Assembly: GCA_964497585.1 (NCBI GenBank)
Contig: CAZCDS010000004.1
Location: forward strand, 62,001 to 126,000
Reading direction: 5' to 3'
DNA length: 64,000 nt
From: CAZCDS01 sp964497585
Lineage (GTDB): Bacteria; Desulfobacterota; Desulfomonilia; Desulfomonilales; Desulfomonilaceae
Below the pieces are notes generated by a model that saw only the letters and a program-made list of their open reading frames with translations, had not been told where the DNA came from and ran no database searches. Of this stretch, positions 26,430 through 35,482 are shown one piece after another (position 1 is the first letter of the stretch; each line of letters starts with the position of its first letter). Made by a program: the position numbers and the translations under genes.

Positions 26430-27239
26430 TCACGATCGCATAGGCAAGACGAAAAAGAAAGAGGTCAAATGGCTCGTTTCTCCGGACAGAGTGACCGGTA
26501 GAGGAAACGGATTCCATCTCTACCGTTCCGCAACCGTGAGCAGCGTCGTGTCTCGCATGAAGAGAAGACTGACACATGACGGAAGGCTCTGAAAGCGCGC
26601 AGGAAGGCGGGAACGGCAATTGTGAAAGGCCCAAAACCAGACTTAGTACACCGTGACATAAATACGATTCCGTATTCCGACCTGTGTTGGCAATCCGACT
26701 CCCATGTTCTCAAAGCGTGACCTTCATCCGTCATTCCGGCGAACCTCGGATCGGAGTCCGGGGCAGGCGCCGGAGTCCAGATCCTTGTTGTGAACGCCTG
26801 GACCCCGGCTTTCGAGACTGTTGCATAATGCCTTGGGCCGATCGCACAGTAGCACGATTGGCAGGAAGTACGGCGGCATGCGAGGTTGAGGGTGGCCCGG
26901 ACGTTATACGTCCGGGTCGCGCAGCGACAAGAGGGAATGGAACAAAAGCCTATATATCACGAGAGGTTCTGCTCTCAAGGAACCTCCCGCGATGGACCTC
27001 TTGTTCCTTCGGAACCCAGACGCAGTAGCGTCTGGGCCACGCCGTCGCCCACCATCGTGCCACGGCACGAGGCGAACATTCAGTTTTGCAATAGTTTCTT
27101 TCGCCGGGGTGACGTCGGGCGTACGGCGGAATTCTCCTTGCTTCACGGGCTTGGTTGGAAATACGCCACAGTATTTGCGTCAAAAAGTATTAGCCCCCCT
27201 CGTGGTCGATTCGATCAGTATCCAGGGGACATCGGTCCA
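26430..27239. other. 810-base gap with palindromic repeats, no gene seen
   Basis: The open frames here have no coding signature. The stretch at 26730-26815 resembles the dispersed repeat of the type CATTCCGGCGAA ... GCCTGGACCCCGGCTTTC found in many deltaproteobacterial genomes. Two related hairpins in opposite orientation follow at 26893-27041. Confidence 0.5.
26893..27041. repeat. Inverted pair of REP-like hairpins
   Basis: Hairpin one at 26896-26916 pairs CCCGGACGT with ACGTCCGGG around TAT. Hairpin two at 27015-27036 pairs CCCAGACGC with GCGTCTGGG around AGTA. Each carries GTGG or CCAC on its outer side, so the second is an imperfect copy of the first on the opposite strand. The pair resembles a bacterial interspersed mosaic element. 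Confidence 0.55.
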
Positions 27240-27986
27240 TCATTGTCCAAGGACATACCGAAGGCAGTCCATGTACCCTTCCACAGTACCGATGTCGAAG
27301 CACTCACCTTCAACCCAGGCCGCTGAGAGACGCCCTGCTTCGATCAGGCGGCTGAGCGCAGGGCGTTCCGTAAAATCGCCTTCTCGCGGGTCCCATTGTT
27401 CGCTCTCGGATTTCAGATAGGGGAAGATCTCCTCGGTCAAGAGCAGGGCGGCGGGGCCGAAATGAACGGCAGTCCCAGGGAGCGCTGTGTCCACCGGATG
27501 AGCCGCGACTGCTCGATTGATTCCCCTTGTCGTACGGTCGACCTCGAAGCCGAACCGGGCTCCCGGTTTGAACTTCCCGCGTGGGAAGAGCGTGACGCAC
27601 GACCTGCCTGTCCGGTGGTATTCCCGGATCAAAGAGGCTGACAGGGGTTCCGTTCCGAAGAAAATGTTGTCAGGAAGCAGGAGCACAAATGGTCCCCCAT
27701 GGAGGAACTTATTTGATTCCAGGATTGCGTAACCGACCCCCCGGGGCTCATCTTGAAACACGAATGTGAAATCTGTTGCTGGGAAGGCTTCCCACAGATA
27801 GTCCTTTATTCTTACCTTAGACATGTTTATGACGAGAACAATATCCTGAACTCCCGAATCCGTCAGATCCTTCACCGCGTGGTGGACGGCAGGTTTGTCG
27901 CCCACGGGGAGAAGCTCCTTGGAAACCGCGATGGAGAGCGGGCGAAGTCTGGTTCCCAGGCCCGCACAGGGTATGAGACCTTTCAT
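27240..27986 (-). CDS. Sugar-1-phosphate nucleotidyltransferase
   Basis: The 248-residue protein is a glycosyltransferase-A-fold nucleotidyltransferase of the RmlA/GalU type, which makes NDP-sugar from NTP and sugar 1-phosphate. The N-terminus KGLIPCAGLGTRLRPLSIAVSKELLPVGDKP is the GxGTRLxP(x)nK signature. LLLPDNIFFG contains the metal-binding Asp, GARFGFEVD replaces the usual KYGVV-type segment, and ECFDIGTVEGYMDCLRYVL matches the WxDIGTPxxY end. The ATG at 27986 is preferred over an in-frame TTG at 28007. It lies 23 bases after a histidine kinase gene and is probably co-transcribed. With the nearby nucleotide-sugar dehydrogenase it may supply precursors for surface polysaccharide. Confidence 0.88.
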   Translation of the reverse strand: MKGLIPCAGLGTRLRPLSIAVSKELLPVGDKPAVHHAVKDLTDSGVQDIVLVINMSKVRIKDYLWEAFPATDFTFVFQDEPRGVGYAILESNKFLHGGPFVLLLPDNIFFGTEPLSASLIREYHRTGRSCVTLFPRGKFKPGARFGFEVDRTTRGINRAVAAHPVDTALPGTAVHFGPAALLLTEEIFPYLKSESEQWDPREGDFTERPALSRLIEAGRLSAAWVEGECFDIGTVEGYMDCLRYVLGQ

Positions 27987-28009
27987 GATCCTCAAGAACG
28001 GGTTCAAGC

Positions 28010-30124
28010 CTACTGCAGATCCGACTTCTCCTGGGAAACGGCGCCCCAGAGGGGAAAATCAACGACGAACTCGGAACCGCCGCTTTCGACGCAGTCTTGC
28101 GGAGTGGGACAGTGGGAACAGGTGCCCGCGTCTCCCGGAAATTTGCTCTCTTCTATCAGGTACCTGCAGCGTTTACTCGTGAACGAGACCTTGAAGTGGT
28201 ACAGTTCGGAGAACATCCTGATTCTCAGGAGGTCAATGCCTTTCCCTCCCGCATTGAAGGAGTACGGACGTCCCGTGGAATAGTCCAGGGTCTCCTGTAC
28301 GGGGTAGAAGCCTTCGAATATGAGATCGCGGGACTCTTCGGGAATGCCTATTCCCGTGTCCTTGACCCGGACGACGTACCTGTCACCGTTGATCCGGCCC
28401 GTCACCTGGACAAGGCCCTTGTCAGGCGTGGCTTCGATCGCATTTCGCACGAGGCCTTCCACAACGACCTGGAGAACGTGTCCCGGGATAAGGATCTGCG
28501 CGCCGCCGGAAAGGTCGAATACGAGGTTTACCGTCCGGCCCTCGTGTTCCGCACGTGAACGAATGTAATCGAAGACCGGCTCGCAGAATTGTTTAACATC
28601 GATCTTTTCAAGCTCGTCCTGTCGCGTGGGAAAGGTCTTCTCCAGCCACATGCGTATTACCGTGGCCGCGTGTTCGATTTCCGGAGTGCGTTCGGCCTGG
28701 ACCTCCATGAGCGTGAGCGCCTGGTCGAGAAAGCCCGTGATCATTCTCCGCTCCCAGGAGTATCCGGTCATCATGATGCTCTCGACCTGGGACTCAAGCC
28801 GATTGAGGCTCGCAACATGCCGATTCATGCGGCTCAGCGCGCGGTCGAAGCCCTCTATCCCCTTGGACCGGAGCTTCTTTTCCATGGTGGCAAGGGTGCC
28901 CCGAATAATCGCCAAGGGGGTCCTCAGCTCGTGGGAGAGATGATTGATTATTTTCGACTTGACCCGGTTCAGATCCTCCAATTCGCGGTACGATTTGAGC
29001 AACTCGTTGAAGAACTCGGCGTTCTCCACGGCCAGAGCTACGACACCGGCCAGGGAAGAGCAGAGGTTGACGTCCTCCTCCGCGAACTGACCGTCTTTCC
29101 TGTTGATGACGAGGAGGACGCCGATGGTCGCGTCCCGGGTATGGAGCGGAACAATGATCTCGTTGCGGATCTGCAAACCGGATCGGGTCTCGAATTCGCT
29201 GAAAAACCGGGGATCGCTGTGTGCGTCGTTCACCAGGGCCGGTTCGCCGGTTCGGTAGACCCCGCCGCAGATGCTCTTTTCGAGGGGTATCCGCAGGTCA
29301 TCGCGTCGCTTCCCGAGCAGACCCTTCTCATCCCGGACCGCGCGCCAATAGAGGTCATCAGTGCGCTCGTCGTAAAGGAGAATACCCGCGGCCTCGGTCT
29401 CCATGGCGTTGTTGAGTTCCTCTATTACAACTTCGAGAAGGTGATCCAGATCCATGGTGGAGGCGAGGGCCATGCTGGAACGATAGAGCATCTCAAGATC
29501 ATCGCTTGATTTGCGCAGCTTGTTGTAGACCGTAGCGTTCTCTATTGCCAGCGCGATAATACCGGCCATCGAGGTCAACAACACCTCATCCTGCTCGGTG
29601 AAGTCCCCTCCGATCTTGTTGATGGCGATGAGCACACCGATGGTCTTCTCACGGGTGTTCAGAGGGACCTGGAGTACCTTCTCGAACTCGAATCCGCTTT
29701 TTTTGGTGATTCCGGAATAATAGCGAGGGTCTTTGGAAACGTCGTTTACTCGGGCCGCCTTCTTGTTCTTGAAAACCCAGCCAGCTATGCTTTCGTCCAA
29801 CGGGATTCTCAGTTCAGATGATCGGGGACCGAGCAGATCCCGCCGGTCGCGCACATCGAGCCAGTACAGATCCCTGCGGCTCTCGTCGTAGAGAAGAACT
29901 CCCGCTCCCTCTGTGAGGAGCGCCTTGTTCACCTCGTCAATGACAATACCGAGCAGCTCATCCAGATCACGGGTGGAGGCCAAACCCTGCGCTATGTTGT
30001 AGAGTACGGAAAGCTCGAACAGCTCGTCATGCTCCGCTTCCATGGCTTCGTCAATGACTGCCCCGAGAGCCTTTTGTAGCTCGTTGACTCTCTTTTCCAG
30101 TTCTTCGTATGTCGGCTTCGGCAT
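28010..30124 (-). CDS. Soluble histidine kinase with two GAF domains
   Basis: The 704-residue protein has an N-terminal coiled coil (about 1-30), then two GAF domains similar to each other (about 45-200 and 210-370; both contain RDLD/MDLD, GxLLYDE, LRIPL and VND motifs, which suggests duplication). A kinase core follows with His398 in NHLSHELRTPLAII. The ATPase region has GLVRNAIEAT (N-box) and VKDTGIGIPEE (G1); the later boxes are modified (FNAGGKGIDLLRIRM replaces GTGLGL). An unusual C-terminal cysteine cluster, CSHCPTPQDC, follows a single upstream Cys. No membrane segment is seen, so it senses an intracellular signal, possibly redox or metal through the cysteines (inference). Confidence 0.9.
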   Translation of the reverse strand: MPKPTYEELEKRVNELQKALGAVIDEAMEAEHDELFELSVLYNIAQGLASTRDLDELLGIVIDEVNKALLTEGAGVLLYDESRRDLYWLDVRDRRDLLGPRSSELRIPLDESIAGWVFKNKKAARVNDVSKDPRYYSGITKKSGFEFEKVLQVPLNTREKTIGVLIAINKIGGDFTEQDEVLLTSMAGIIALAIENATVYNKLRKSSDDLEMLYRSSMALASTMDLDHLLEVVIEELNNAMETEAAGILLYDERTDDLYWRAVRDEKGLLGKRRDDLRIPLEKSICGGVYRTGEPALVNDAHSDPRFFSEFETRSGLQIRNEIIVPLHTRDATIGVLLVINRKDGQFAEEDVNLCSSLAGVVALAVENAEFFNELLKSYRELEDLNRVKSKIINHLSHELRTPLAIIRGTLATMEKKLRSKGIEGFDRALSRMNRHVASLNRLESQVESIMMTGYSWERRMITGFLDQALTLMEVQAERTPEIEHAATVIRMWLEKTFPTRQDELEKIDVKQFCEPVFDYIRSRAEHEGRTVNLVFDLSGGAQILIPGHVLQVVVEGLVRNAIEATPDKGLVQVTGRINGDRYVVRVKDTGIGIPEESRDLIFEGFYPVQETLDYSTGRPYSFNAGGKGIDLLRIRMFSELYHFKVSFTSKRCRYLIEESKFPGDAGTCSHCPTPQDCVESGGSEFVVDFPLWGAVSQEKSDLQ

Positions 30125-30281
30125 CCGGAGATCTCCTCGGACCTGGGGTCAACCCTTTCTTTCACAAATTATATATATACGTATGCTCTCAAACGCCGGC
30201 AATCCCGTTTTTGCCAGGAGTCGGCCAGAGAGGACCTTTGCAACGAGGCGTTCCCGTACTTATACCTTCAAAGCTCGCCTG

Positions 30282-31598
30282 TCACGTGACCCGGATGCGG
30301 CAGGCGTCTCGGAAATTGTTCACTCCGGTGAAGAATTCGCGCATCATGATTACCCACAGGTACTGCCCTCTTCGTGTCAAACGAATCGTGGACCCCTCAT
30401 CGATCAGCGCCCCGACGAGCCGAAAGAAGGTGATCTCTTTCCTCAGCGTCTTGCGGAATCTCTTCTGGTACTTTTCTTCGGCCTGGTCCATGTCCAGCGA
30501 CGTACCGAAAAGCTTCATGACGAACTCGTATCGCATCCGGTCCTTGTCCGAGAAATCCCTTCGTGCTTGCAGTGGGAAGCGCCCCTGGCGGACAGACTGA
30601 ATGTACGCGGGAATGGAGAATATGTCCGACAGAACCGCTCCGTTTACGTACCCGAAGGAACCGCTGCCGATACCGACATATTCGTCGTAGTCAACGATGT
30701 ACTCGTCGATCATGCTCTTCTTGCGCGAGAAACACCAGGCTGTTCCCGGAGTATAGCCGCCGTCAAGCTCATCGAGGATCCGGTGGTAGAATTGTTTTTC
30801 CTTCCGATAACTTATGGGGCCGAATATCCTGCCAAGTTCCCGTCGGGTGACGTCGGAGACCATGAGCGGATAGAAGGTTACCTGATCGACCGCTATCTCG
30901 TTGATCAATTGAAGGTCTCTCTCCAGCATCTGCTGCGTCTGGGTAGGAAAATTGAAGATCATGTCGGCGTTTAAGGTATCGAACGTGTCGTTGAACCGTT
31001 CGAGCCTGGCCCGAATCTCGACTCCGCTTCCGTACTTGTGATATCGCTCCATGGCCTTGAGCAGAGAATCGTCGAAGCTCTGAACTCCGACGGACAGCCT
31101 GTTCACACCGGCGTCCCGCAACATGCCGACGATATCGTCCGTCAGGTGGTTGGGGTTGGTTTCCACAGAGATCTCCCTGATGGGGAAGGATTGTCTCAAC
31201 TCATTGAGCAACCCGGCAAGCTCCACGGGAAGCACCGTCGGCGTGCCGCCGCCAACGTAGACCCCGCTGAAGGTGAACCCCCTTTCCGCATACAAACGAA
31301 TTTCAGCAGCCAGGGCTTTGAAATACGACTCGGCCAGGTCTTTTTCAAGGGGTACGCGGTGGAACGAGCAGTACGGACACAATTCCTCGCAAAAGGGAAC
31401 GTGAACGTAAACCAGGTACTCCTTGTCAGGTCTGGGATCCGGCGGACGGATCTCTCCAAAATCTGTCAACCGCAGCACCTGGGAATATATGCGTTTGAGA
31501 TACCCGGTTATAAAAGGCTCAAGGATCATCTCGGCCAAATCTCCGCCACGGTCTAAGCCCCCGATGAAAGCCACAGCCCCTGGGGGCCGGAATCTCAT
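30282..31598 (-). CDS. HemW/HemN-like radical SAM protein
   Basis: The 438-residue frame encodes a radical SAM enzyme of the coproporphyrinogen-III-oxidase-like family. The cluster motif CEELCPYC follows YVHVPF, the family-typical form. GVYVGGGTPTVLP is the SAM-binding glycine motif, and VETNPNHLTDDIVGMLRDAGVNRLSVGVQSFDD is diagnostic. HemN oxidises coproporphyrinogen in anaerobic haem synthesis, while HemW is a haem chaperone; similarity alone does not separate these, and many deltaproteobacteria carry several paralogues. The C-terminal HemN domain is present (YEFVMKLFGTSLDMDQAEEKYQKRF). ATG codons at 31598 and 31529 are both possible; neither has a strong ribosome-binding site. It is 14 bases from the rhomboid gene upstream. 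Confidence 0.88.
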   Translation of the reverse strand: MRFRPPGAVAFIGGLDRGGDLAEMILEPFITGYLKRIYSQVLRLTDFGEIRPPDPRPDKEYLVYVHVPFCEELCPYCSFHRVPLEKDLAESYFKALAAEIRLYAERGFTFSGVYVGGGTPTVLPVELAGLLNELRQSFPIREISVETNPNHLTDDIVGMLRDAGVNRLSVGVQSFDDSLLKAMERYHKYGSGVEIRARLERFNDTFDTLNADMIFNFPTQTQQMLERDLQLINEIAVDQVTFYPLMVSDVTRRELGRIFGPISYRKEKQFYHRILDELDGGYTPGTAWCFSRKKSMIDEYIVDYDEYVGIGSGSFGYVNGAVLSDIFSIPAYIQSVRQGRFPLQARRDFSDKDRMRYEFVMKLFGTSLDMDQAEEKYQKRFRKTLRKEITFFRLVGALIDEGSTIRLTRRGQYLWVIMMREFFTGVNNFRDACRIRVT

Positions 31599-31612
31599 CG
31601 CCTGCAGTCACC

Positions 31613-32323
31613 CTACCTGTAGTAATGGCCGTCCCGGGACCGGTCCCGGAAATGACGGCTCTTGGGAAGGATCCAGACGAGGATCAACCCGAAAAAGAAG
31701 CCGCCCATGTGAGCCCAATATGCCACGCCGCCCATATCGCCTGTCGAGCCCCATTGGGACGCCCCACTCACGAACTGAAACAGAAACCATACTATCAGAA
31801 ATACATACGCGGGCAGCTCAATAAACCTGATGAAGAAGAAGATGATCAAGAGCGTCGTCACCCTGGCGTGGGGAAAACTCACAAGGTAGGCCCCCAGGAC
31901 CCCGGAAATAGCACCGCTCGCTCCCACGACCGGGATTCGCGAGGCGGGGTGAAACATGATCTGAGCCACCGACGCGCCGATGCCGCAGAGAAGATAGAAG
32001 ATCAGGAACTTGACGTGACCCAAACGATCTTCCACGTTGTCGCCGAATATCCAGAGGAACCACATGTTCCCGATAAGGTGCAGCCATCCGCCATGCATGA
32101 AGATCGACGAGAAGAGCGGTACCACCGCGTTGGCAAAGACTCCCCCTTCCAGCCTGTGAGAGAGAACGAATCTCAAGGGGATCAGACCATACTCCATCAT
32201 GAACACATTCAGACTTCTTCCAAGGGAAACCTCGTAGAACCAGACAATAACATTGATTATTATCAGCACGATAGTGACAAAGGGCGTCGTTCCCGACGGA
32301 GTGCCGTCTCGTAGGGGAATCAT
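31613..32323 (-). CDS. Rhomboid family intramembrane serine protease
   Basis: The 236-residue membrane protein has six to seven hydrophobic segments and the rhomboid active site. GWLHLIGNMWFLWIFG in the second helix holds the His and Asn that stabilise the oxyanion. The catalytic Ser is in VGASGAISGVLGAYL and the catalytic His in VAYWAHMGGFFFGL. It is therefore predicted to cleave membrane-spanning substrates within the bilayer; substrates are unknown. A distinctive feature is the phenylalanine-rich segment LLIIFFFIRFIELPAYVFLIVWFLFQ. Its start overlaps the stop of the upstream cation efflux gene by four bases (ATGA type), so the two are translationally coupled. Confidence 0.93.
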   Translation of the reverse strand: MIPLRDGTPSGTTPFVTIVLIIINVIVWFYEVSLGRSLNVFMMEYGLIPLRFVLSHRLEGGVFANAVVPLFSSIFMHGGWLHLIGNMWFLWIFGDNVEDRLGHVKFLIFYLLCGIGASVAQIMFHPASRIPVVGASGAISGVLGAYLVSFPHARVTTLLIIFFFIRFIELPAYVFLIVWFLFQFVSGASQWGSTGDMGGVAYWAHMGGFFFGLILVWILPKSRHFRDRSRDGHYYR

Positions 32324-33216
32324 GCAGGTTCTTCCTTTTCGACGGGATCTACGTGGATTATGGCCTTCTCCATCTGGGGAACTTCATCGATGAGGCATCT
32401 CTCCACTTCCTTGGCCACGTCGTGTCCTTCACGGACTGTCAATTCACCATCCACCTCCACGTGTACCTCAACGAAGACCTTTCCCCCCGAGGTTCTTGCC
32501 CTGACGTCGTGGATATTCACCACTCCCTTCACCTTGCGGGCGCAACGATTGATCATGTCGACAACATGCTGATCAGGAGCGGTATCCACGAGTTCCTTGA
32601 GCGAGGAAACAACGAAGGAGACCCCCATCTTGATAATCAAAACCGAGACCACGATCGCGGCCCACGCGTCGAGAATCTGCCAGCCGGGCTCGAGTCTTGC
32701 TCCGGCCACGCCGATTAAGACCGCGATGGAGGAGAGTGCGTCGGAGCGATGATGCCACGCGTTGCTCACGAGCGCGGGGCTATCGATACGCATGCCGACC
32801 ACCATGGTGTAGCGATACAGGGCTTCCTTGGCCACAATCGAAACCGCCGCGATGACAAGGGCAAGCACTCCCGGTTCAGCATGCCTGCCCCGGATGATGT
32901 CCAGACCGGCAGATCGAGCCATCGCCAACGCGGCCGCGCAGAGCGTCATTCCCACAATGAACGAGGCCAGGGTCTCGATACGCCGGTGGCCGAAGTGATG
33001 CTGCTCATCCTCGCTCCTACGGCCCCATCTGAGCCCCAAGAGCACAACCACATCACTGAAGAGATCCGAAACGGAATGGATCCCGTCCGCGATGAGCGCC
33101 TGGCTCCGGGCATGGATACCCCCCCAGATCTTCACCACGATGAGAACGACATTGACCCCCATCCCCACGAGAGTGACGAGCTTGCCTCGCTCGTATTGAG
33201 ACTCTAGCAGTTCCAT
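32320..33216 (-). CDS. Cation diffusion facilitator family transporter
   Basis: The 298-residue protein is an inner-membrane metal/proton antiporter of the CDF family, which exports divalent cations such as zinc, iron or manganese. The signature region ARSQALIADGIHSVSDLFSDVVVLLGL contains the HxxxD metal site of helix 2. The matching helix 5 site is ALVSNAWHHRSDALSSIAVLIG. The cytoplasmic C-terminal domain (VNIHDVRARTSGGKVFVEVHVEVDGELTVREGHDVAKEVERCLI) has the expected ferredoxin-like fold pattern. The ATG at 33216 has GGAG five bases upstream and is preferred over the ATG at 33237. The HxxxD pair at both sites points to iron or manganese as well as zinc; the metal is not certain. Confidence 0.93.
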   Translation of the reverse strand: MELLESQYERGKLVTLVGMGVNVVLIVVKIWGGIHARSQALIADGIHSVSDLFSDVVVLLGLRWGRRSEDEQHHFGHRRIETLASFIVGMTLCAAALAMARSAGLDIIRGRHAEPGVLALVIAAVSIVAKEALYRYTMVVGMRIDSPALVSNAWHHRSDALSSIAVLIGVAGARLEPGWQILDAWAAIVVSVLIIKMGVSFVVSSLKELVDTAPDQHVVDMINRCARKVKGVVNIHDVRARTSGGKVFVEVHVEVDGELTVREGHDVAKEVERCLIDEVPQMEKAIIHVDPVEKEEPA

Positions 33217-33422
33217 GTTCTCCGTTCCTGTCGGCATTCGAACGGCAGAGATGCCCCTGCACCCCAGGTGACAGCCTTTTTCTTCAGATGGCCATGAGCG
33301 CGAAACGGTGCAATTATTAGCACGGAGCCCAGAGGGAGTCCAGTTGACCCGGACGGCCGTTTCGAAGGCCCGCCGAGATCCGATGGGCCGATCTCCGACA
33401 AGGCCTGCAGGCGTCCTGCGGG

Positions 33423-34295
33423 TCAGTGTTTCTTCATCCTCAGCGGAGCCATTTCGAGTATCGGCGCGGTCATCTCCTCAAAGGCTCTGGAGGTGGGTGA
33501 GGTGGGATCGTTAACGACCATAGGCTTGCCGTCGTCGGACGACGTCACGAGCTTCGGGTCTATGGGGATACGGCCGAGGAAACGGAACCCGCCCGCGCGG
33601 GCGAGGCTTTCACCGCCTCCCTTCTTGAAGAGGTCGTGCTCTGCGCCACATTGGGGACACACGAACCCGCTCATATTCTCGATAATACCGTAGACCGGCA
33701 TTCTCAGCGTACGACAGAAACGGATTGATTTGCGGACATCCTTGACCGCTACTTCCTGAGGTGTCGTGACGATGATCGCGTATGAGTGCGGAGGCGCCAT
33801 CTGACAGACGGAGAGCGGCTCATCTCCGGTCCCCGGCGGCGCGTCCACGATGAGAAAGTCCAGGTTTCCCCAATCGACTTCCGCGAGGAATTGCCGTATC
33901 ATTCGGTGCTTCATGGGGCCTCGCCAAATGATCGCTTCGCCGGCTTGTTCCTTCATGACGAATTCGATGGACATGACCTTCAAATGATCGCTGTATCTCA
34001 CCGGGACGAGACCTTTGGCGGAACTCGCCGGGTAATCCGCTCGTTCGAGCCCGAGCAGCTTGGGAACGCTCGGGCCGTGGATGTCGATATCAAGCAGACC
34101 CACCTCACGGTCCGCAGACGCGAGCGCGGCTGCGAGATTCACCGCGACGGTACTCTTTCCCACGCCTCCCTTGCCGGAAAGAATCATGAAGGTGTTGCGG
34201 AACCTCGAAAGCGATTCCGAGAGCATCAGCTCTTCACGGAGTTCCTCGATTTCTTCCTTGCCAAGCGGTGGTTTCTTCTTTTCTCTGTCCGTCAT
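33423..34295 (-). CDS. Mrp/NBP35-type Fe-S cluster carrier ATPase
   Basis: The 290-residue P-loop ATPase belongs to the Mrp/ApbC family, which binds and transfers Fe-S clusters to apoproteins. The deviant Walker A motif is SGKGGVGKSTVAVNLAAAL. LLDIDIHGPSVPKLLG is the family A' segment, and FLIVDAPPGTGDEPLS holds Walker B and the Mrp signature. The bridging cysteines of the homodimer are in GFVCPQCGAEHDLF. Compared with E. coli ApbC it lacks the N-terminal DUF59 domain and starts with a charged helix (DREKKKPPLGKEEIEELREEL), as is common in anaerobes. Many Fe-S proteins in this window (Hdr, Kor) could be clients; that is inference. Confidence 0.94.
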   Translation of the reverse strand: MTDREKKKPPLGKEEIEELREELMLSESLSRFRNTFMILSGKGGVGKSTVAVNLAAALASADREVGLLDIDIHGPSVPKLLGLERADYPASSAKGLVPVRYSDHLKVMSIEFVMKEQAGEAIIWRGPMKHRMIRQFLAEVDWGNLDFLIVDAPPGTGDEPLSVCQMAPPHSYAIIVTTPQEVAVKDVRKSIRFCRTLRMPVYGIIENMSGFVCPQCGAEHDLFKKGGGESLARAGGFRFLGRIPIDPKLVTSSDDGKPMVVNDPTSPTSRAFEEMTAPILEMAPLRMKKH

Positions 34296-34435
34296 TCATT
34301 TCCTCGCTCTAGGGACCCCGATGGTTGGGGCTGTTGACGGCAAACGCGACGCGGTCCCTGTTGGGCCCCGCATTGTGGTGGCCTTTTCTCACAGGGATAG
34401 TGAGCGCCTCCACTTCGCGAAGCGCCGAATCAGAT

Positions 34436-34565
34436 CAGCCGTCCCTACAGGACTCTTGTTATCTCAATAGGTTGACCTCTCCCCAGGGTTGAAACCGTGG
34501 GCTACTACCAAGTGTCCCGCTGGGACACGATTGGCTACCCCCGTAGGGGCGGCCGGAAGTAGCCC
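34436..34565. repeat. Copy A of the transposase-associated repeat
   Basis: This copy starts with GTCCCTACAGGACTC (34441-34455). It contains a perfect hairpin GTGTCCC-GCT-GGGACAC (34512-34528) and ends with CCCGTAGGGGCGGCCGGAAGTAGCC. It shares these words with copies next to the transposase gene at 35483-35935. Confidence 0.55.
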
Positions 34566-34722
34566 GCTCATTCATCGCCAAGTGAGCGGACCCGAGAACA
34601 AGTTACAAGAAAGCTGCTTAATCGCAACTGGGGACGGCCTGCCTCTCAGGCCTTGCCATTCCCTCGGAGGCTGAAACGAGCCAGGGACATCGATTCGGCT
34701 TCGGCCAGAGTTCGGATTAAGG

Positions 34723-35292
34723 TCATTCCTGTTCAGAACTCCTCCCCAAGTGTTCCAGAAACCACGAAAGGGAATAGTCGCCCTTGTGATCAAAGGTGCC
34801 AATCTGTTGGAACGCTCTCTTGACCTCGCTTTCATAGTAGCGCAGTCCCAAGAACAAAACGATAACAGCGATTATCCAGAAGAGCCCCCTGCAACTCAGT
34901 TCTGCCTCGACACACGTTATGTATATGGCGAAGCAGAATACGATTGCAGTGAACCCATCAGCAGACCACCGAGCGAGGCTAATCCGGTGAGCCTCAAGGA
35001 ACTCCTGCCACTTCCTCCTTGGGTGCTCCTTACAGAGGAGGATTCTGAGAAACACGTTTATTCGATAGATAGACAAGGTGTAAGCCATGCCGAGCATATC
35101 GAAAAGCACGGCCACGAGTGGAGCCAGGTAGAGAACCAGGTAGAGCGTTTTGGTCCCGATCGGCTTCCACGACCCGAGACCGATCAGTGCAGTTACAAAC
35201 GGGATCTTAACCAGAGCCACCTTCATCCGATGGTCCTGAAGGGTTTTCAACTCCGAAAATAGCCATTCCACACGGATGTCACGCGAAGCCAT
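34723..35292 (-). CDS. Hypothetical four-helix membrane protein
   Basis: The 189-residue protein has about four hydrophobic helices: VALVKIPFVTALIGLGSW, TLYLVLYLAPLVAVLFDMLGMAYTL, FTAIVFCFAIYITCV and GLFWIIAVIVLFLGLRYY. A basic loop with HPRRKWQEF lies between helices two and three, and a soluble tail follows at both ends. The N-terminus (RDIRVEWLFSELKTLQDHR) looks cytoplasmic. I do not recognise the family. It lies between repeat copies A and B of the adjacent REP-associated transposase, and its neighbourhood may have been rearranged. The ATG at 35292 has no strong ribosome-binding site. No function is proposed. Confidence 0.65.
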   Translation of the reverse strand: MASRDIRVEWLFSELKTLQDHRMKVALVKIPFVTALIGLGSWKPIGTKTLYLVLYLAPLVAVLFDMLGMAYTLSIYRINVFLRILLCKEHPRRKWQEFLEAHRISLARWSADGFTAIVFCFAIYITCVEAELSCRGLFWIIAVIVLFLGLRYYESEVKRAFQQIGTFDHKGDYSLSWFLEHLGRSSEQE

Positions 35293-35394
35293 GTTGGAGA
35301 ATCCTTGAACCTTCCGGATAACTCTGATGGTGAATCCTCGTCAAGCCCGTGCCTCGTCCCTCGTAACCGAATCAAACCTTTTCCCAGCTTGGGG

Positions 35395-35482
35395 GACCGG
35401 TCGCGTCCCATCGGGACGGTATGGAAGTAGGCCGGCGATTCATCGCCGGTTTCACTCACGAGTCCTGTAGGGACGATTGAGA
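35395..35482. repeat. Copy B of the transposase-associated repeat (inverted)
   Basis: It contains hairpins GTCCCATCGGGAC (35405-35417) and CCGGCGAT-TC-ATCGCCGG (35432-35449). It ends with GAGTCCTGTAGGGAC (35460-35474), which is the exact reverse complement of the first 15 bases of copy A. It abuts the stop of the transposase gene. Confidence 0.6.
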
